A DNA stretch of 64,000 nt from Arthrobacter sp. NIO-1057 (GTDB taxonomy: Bacteria > Actinomycetota > Actinomycetes > Actinomycetales > Micrococcaceae). Positions 61,655 through 64,000 of this stretch are shown one piece after another; the first letter of the stretch is position 1; every line of letters starts with the position of its first letter. The position numbers and the translations under genes are program-made. Location: contig NZ_FMAT01000008.1 in assembly GCF_900094805.1 (NCBI RefSeq), positions 990-64,989 on the forward strand. The letters are read 5' to 3'. The notes under the pieces are model-generated. The model did not search any database and was not told the origin of the DNA. It worked only from the letters and a program-made list of their open reading frames with translations.

Positions 61655-62043
61655 GATCTGCAACTCTAACCCCAGCGCCTACGAACACACCTAGTTCGGC
61701 TAAGGCAAACAATCAGATCGAAGCCGGGATCACCCGCGCCGAGATTGAAGAGTATTTTCTTTACGACAGCATCAATCCTGCGAACCGTAAACGCCGTATG
61801 TCGCGACGTATGGCAACACACCTGCGCAAAATGGTGAGCCAGAGCAAGCACGCGAACATCGCAAAGGCTGTTCTTCCCCCAGGATGGTTTGAAGTTATCC
61901 ACCGGATCGAAGCTACGCCTGAACTGCTCACGGAGCGCACCGTGGAGCGTCACCGCGAGGTTATCGAAGCGCGGCACCATGCCGTCATGCGCCTAGTTGC
62001 TTTGGAACAAGCCAAGGCTAAAGGCGGTGCAAACCGCTCATGA
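61651..62043 (+). CDS. Hypothetical element protein (130 aa)
   Basis: TTG start at 61651 overlapping the previous stop. A disordered Thr/Pro/Ala-rich first 25 residues lead to a helical domain: GITRAEIEEYFLYDSINPAN, RKRRMSRRMATHLRKMVSQS, HREVIEARHHAVMRLVALEQ. Basic middle, possibly nucleic-acid binding. Family not recognised. Confidence 0.65.
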   Translation: MRSATLTPAPTNTPSSAKANNQIEAGITRAEIEEYFLYDSINPANRKRRMSRRMATHLRKMVSQSKHANIAKAVLPPGWFEVIHRIEATPELLTERTVERHREVIEARHHAVMRLVALEQAKAKGGANRS

Positions 62044-62324
62044 CTGAGAATAAGCAAATGCCCCCGGCGGCGAACCAGGGGCATTCAGAAAATCCTTTAG
62101 CGTCTGACCCAATTCTATCACCGGCACACGACGGTTTAGTAGCAGGAATCTATGTTGCCGTAGTCCAGATCAGAGGCGACCACACCCCTAAGCGGTTCCG
62201 CAAGAGGGTGTATTTCAACTTGCCATCGGCTCAACGCGCTATCGACCGGGCTACCATGGCCGGCCTAGACGCTTCAATCATTCTGTGCCAGCTGACCCCA
62301 GTAAGCGGGGTACACGATGACTAG
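62040..62324 (+). CDS. Hypothetical element protein (94 aa)
   Basis: ATG overlaps the previous stop as ATGA and the end overlaps the next gene by eight bases. After a 40-residue flexible N-terminus the protein has a compact strand-helix-strand unit: GIYVAVVQIRGDHTPKRFRK, RVYFNLPSAQRAIDRATMAG, DASIILCQLTPV. Not recognised; could be a small RNA- or protein-binding domain. Confidence 0.65.
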   Translation: MTENKQMPPAANQGHSENPLASDPILSPAHDGLVAGIYVAVVQIRGDHTPKRFRKRVYFNLPSAQRAIDRATMAGLDASIILCQLTPVSGVHDD

Positions 62325-62598
62325 CGCGATGACCTACACGCAGCTAACGGATCTCTCGCGCCGTATCGGACGATCACCCGAACTGTTCCAGGCTTACATG
62401 CTGGGCAAAGAGCACGGATACAAGCAGGGCTGGGCAGACGCGGACGATAGCGCCGAGAACCACGCAGAGCACGCAGCACGCCTGTTCTACACCATGGAAG
62501 CCGGCGAAGAATGGCAACGCAAAGCCGCGAGATCAGCTCATGACGCTATTGACGTAGTGGCATCACGGGAAAAGATGAAGCGAGGTGACAGCAGATGA
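62317..62598 (+). CDS. Hypothetical element protein (93 aa)
   Basis: A helical, charged small protein: TYTQLTDLSRRIGRSPELFQ, GKEHGYKQGWADADDSAENH, ending in KRGDSR. The GYKQGWADAD segment is common in small phage proteins of unknown role. Coupled to its neighbours by overlaps on both sides (8 and 4 bases). Confidence 0.65.
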   Translation: MTSAMTYTQLTDLSRRIGRSPELFQAYMLGKEHGYKQGWADADDSAENHAEHAARLFYTMEAGEEWQRKAARSAHDAIDVVASREKMKRGDSR

Positions 62599-63977
62599 CC
62601 GTGCCAGATTATTTCAAAGCCGAAACGTTTGAACCTGCACCGCTCGAATGGAACGACAAAGGGCTAAGGTCACACCAGCGCATCGCTGCACGCTTCGCAC
62701 AACTCTACGCCGGACAATGCAAGCACATCATCGGCATGGGCTGGCACTACTACGACGGCAAACGTTGGGCCGCAGACAAGCACGCTAAACACGCTCACAG
62801 ACTGTTACAGGACTTGCTAGCCGTCTCATGGAATGAAGCTATGTCCGACAAGGATCTAGCCTCAGACGTGCGCTCCTGCATGACTTCGAACGGCTCAAAC
62901 GGTGTCCTAGAACTAGCTTCAAAGTGGCTCACTGCGGACGCGGATCAGATGGACGCTGACCCGTATTTGCTGAACGTCGCAAACGGCACGCTGAACCTGC
63001 ACACCCTAGCGCTACAAGCGCATAACCCAGCGGACAACCTCACGAAGGTTACACGCGCCGGATATGACACGAATGCAACGAGTGAGCGGTGGCTCAACTT
63101 CCTAGAATCGTCACTGCCAGACTTGGATATTCGATTGTTCCTGCAACGCTACATGGGATCAGCGCTTATCGGTCGCGTACTAGATCACGTTCTAGTGGTA
63201 GCCACAGGCGAAGGGCGCAACGGCAAAGGCGTAATAGCCGACACCATGCACCACGCACTCGGAGACTACGCCGTAACCGCATCAAACGACATGCTAGTAA
63301 CCGGACGACATGGCGGGGCATCAGCTGGCGAACTGTCAGCACGAATGCAATTGCGCGGTGCACGCTTCGCAACCATGAGCGAACTCGAGAAGGGCGCAAA
63401 GCTCGCGGAATCAACCATGAAGTCACTTACCGGCGGGGACAACGTACCGGCGAAACTCATGGGCCAAGACTTTGTGGAATTTAGACCATCGCACTCATTC
63501 TTTATGCTCACAAACCACTTGCCGAAAGTTGACCCAACAGCCGAGGCAGTCTGGGCCCGCCTGCGCGTAATCCCGTTCGACATCTCATTTCTAGGCAGGG
63601 AAGATCCAACTCTCAGAGAAGATCTGGAACTCGCTGCAGACGGCGTTCTCTCATGGGCAATCGCTGGCTTGTTCAACTACCAAAACGAGGGCTTGAACGC
63701 ACCTGAAAAGGTTATGGCAGCAACGACCGAATACCGCGCAGAAAACGACGATGTAAAACAATTCATCGCTGACCGTTGCGCGCTTCACGTGAACGGACGA
63801 ATCACGCGGGCCTCACTGCATCATGAATACATGGACTGGGCCAAGGACTCAGGCGCAGAGCAATTGAGCGCTACCGACTTCAAGGCACGCATTGAGAAAC
63901 TACCAGGCGTCAACGAGGGCAAAGTAAGCAAAGAGCGCGGGTGGAAGGGAATCGGCCTGAAAACCGATAAACCCTAA
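62595..63977 (+). CDS. Phage/plasmid primase-helicase, P4/D5 family
   Basis: A 460-aa SF3-type helicase with D5_N domain. The N-terminal 120 residues contain MGWHYYDGKRWAADKHAK, the D5_N region. Walker A is VVATGEGRNGKGVIADTM near residue 200; RFATMSELEKGAKL the Walker B/acidic part; NHLPKVDPTAEAVWARLRVI the motif C/sensor; a winged-helix tail follows. No TOPRIM primase domain is present, so it may be a helicase only. Replicates satellites and integrative plasmids. Stop at 63975-63977, near the window end. Confidence 0.9.
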   Translation: MTVPDYFKAETFEPAPLEWNDKGLRSHQRIAARFAQLYAGQCKHIIGMGWHYYDGKRWAADKHAKHAHRLLQDLLAVSWNEAMSDKDLASDVRSCMTSNGSNGVLELASKWLTADADQMDADPYLLNVANGTLNLHTLALQAHNPADNLTKVTRAGYDTNATSERWLNFLESSLPDLDIRLFLQRYMGSALIGRVLDHVLVVATGEGRNGKGVIADTMHHALGDYAVTASNDMLVTGRHGGASAGELSARMQLRGARFATMSELEKGAKLAESTMKSLTGGDNVPAKLMGQDFVEFRPSHSFFMLTNHLPKVDPTAEAVWARLRVIPFDISFLGREDPTLREDLELAADGVLSWAIAGLFNYQNEGLNAPEKVMAATTEYRAENDDVKQFIADRCALHVNGRITRASLHHEYMDWAKDSGAEQLSATDFKARIEKLPGVNEGKVSKERGWKGIGLKTDKP

Positions 63978-64000
63978 CTGACTAGTTATAACACTAAAGA

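Larger units (their letters stand above)
59491..64000 (+). mobile_element. Integrated phage-like or satellite element (right end outside window)
   Basis: From the tadC junction to the end of the window, all genes lie on one strand: serine integrase, a 125-aa protein, then a tightly overlapping operon of four small genes and a primase-helicase. No capsid, portal or transfer gene is seen in these 4.5 kb. An element of the satellite or integrative-plasmid kind is favoured, but the rest may lie beyond the window. Confidence 0.85.

Overview
This 64 kb window is chromosomal DNA from a high-GC Gram-positive actinobacterium, most likely a member of the Micrococcaceae (Arthrobacter or Glutamicibacter type). 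The evidence is a WhiB1-like regulator, a GarA/OdhI FHA protein, FtsR, class II DAHP synthase, a PASTA kinase, a Flp/tad pilus locus, and gene orders that match Mycobacterium tuberculosis. The species is not fixed by the sequence. It is a mosaic of conserved housekeeping blocks, accessory metabolic inserts, and one integrated mobile element at the right edge.

Layout. 1-10330: TPR/RG-repeat protein, HAD phosphatase, 57-aa protein, TlyA, NAD kinase, RecN, CTP synthase, NUDIX, XerD, NUDIX. This follows the Rv1691-Rv1701 order of M. tuberculosis, except that the two genes normally between recN and pyrG are absent. 10327-22513: an accessory insert with a DUF2975/HTH pair, the methylcitrate-cycle operon (gntR-prpD-prpB-prpC) divergent from prpE, a CitA/DcuS-type two-component system divergent from a DctA-type carrier, a cytidine deaminase and a VOC protein. 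22840-29768: parA-scpA-scpB-rluB-tyrA-cmk-der (Rv1708-Rv1713 order). 29869-35500: tRNA-Pro(GGG), PhzF, an ABC-F protein with a structured leader, a MobA-type flavin monooxygenase, a 41-aa peptide gene and a DUF488 gene. 35764-39305: garA-ftsR-bfn-merR (Rv1827-Rv1830 order) and an orphan ParA. 39657-49135: pyruvate carboxylase and lipid genes (FadD, esterase, PlsC), then class II DAHP synthase. 49191-51846: PASTA kinase and WhiB1-like protein. 52204-59490: a membrane protein, then an FHA-FtsK/EccC-like ATPase divergent from tadA-tadB-tadC. About 59491 to the end: a mobile element with a serine integrase, small phage-type genes and a P4/D5-type primase-helicase, inserted into the 3' end of tadC.

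How genes work together. Propionyl-CoA from PrpE enters the methylcitrate cycle (PrpC, PrpD, PrpB) and yields succinate and pyruvate. The adjacent DctA carrier and its two-component system would handle C4-dicarboxylates, and pyruvate carboxylase elsewhere in the window is a related anaplerotic step. GarA, a PASTA kinase and an FHA-tagged ATPase point to Ser/Thr phosphorylation as a recurring control layer. ParA-ScpA-ScpB, XerD and RecN are chromosome maintenance functions.

The most notable regulatory observations are: several genes whose -10 box lies only 6-8 bases before the start codon (probable leaderless mRNAs, including the integrase gene whose promoter spans the attachment junction); two GTATAC operators exactly 63 bp apart between gntR and prpE; a perfect 21-bp palindrome before the DUF2975/HTH pair; a hairpin holding an AGGAGG in the leader of the element's replication operon; and an unrecognised 41-aa peptide gene with an LICTDGVCFVP motif. 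No CRISPR array, rRNA or insertion sequence was seen.
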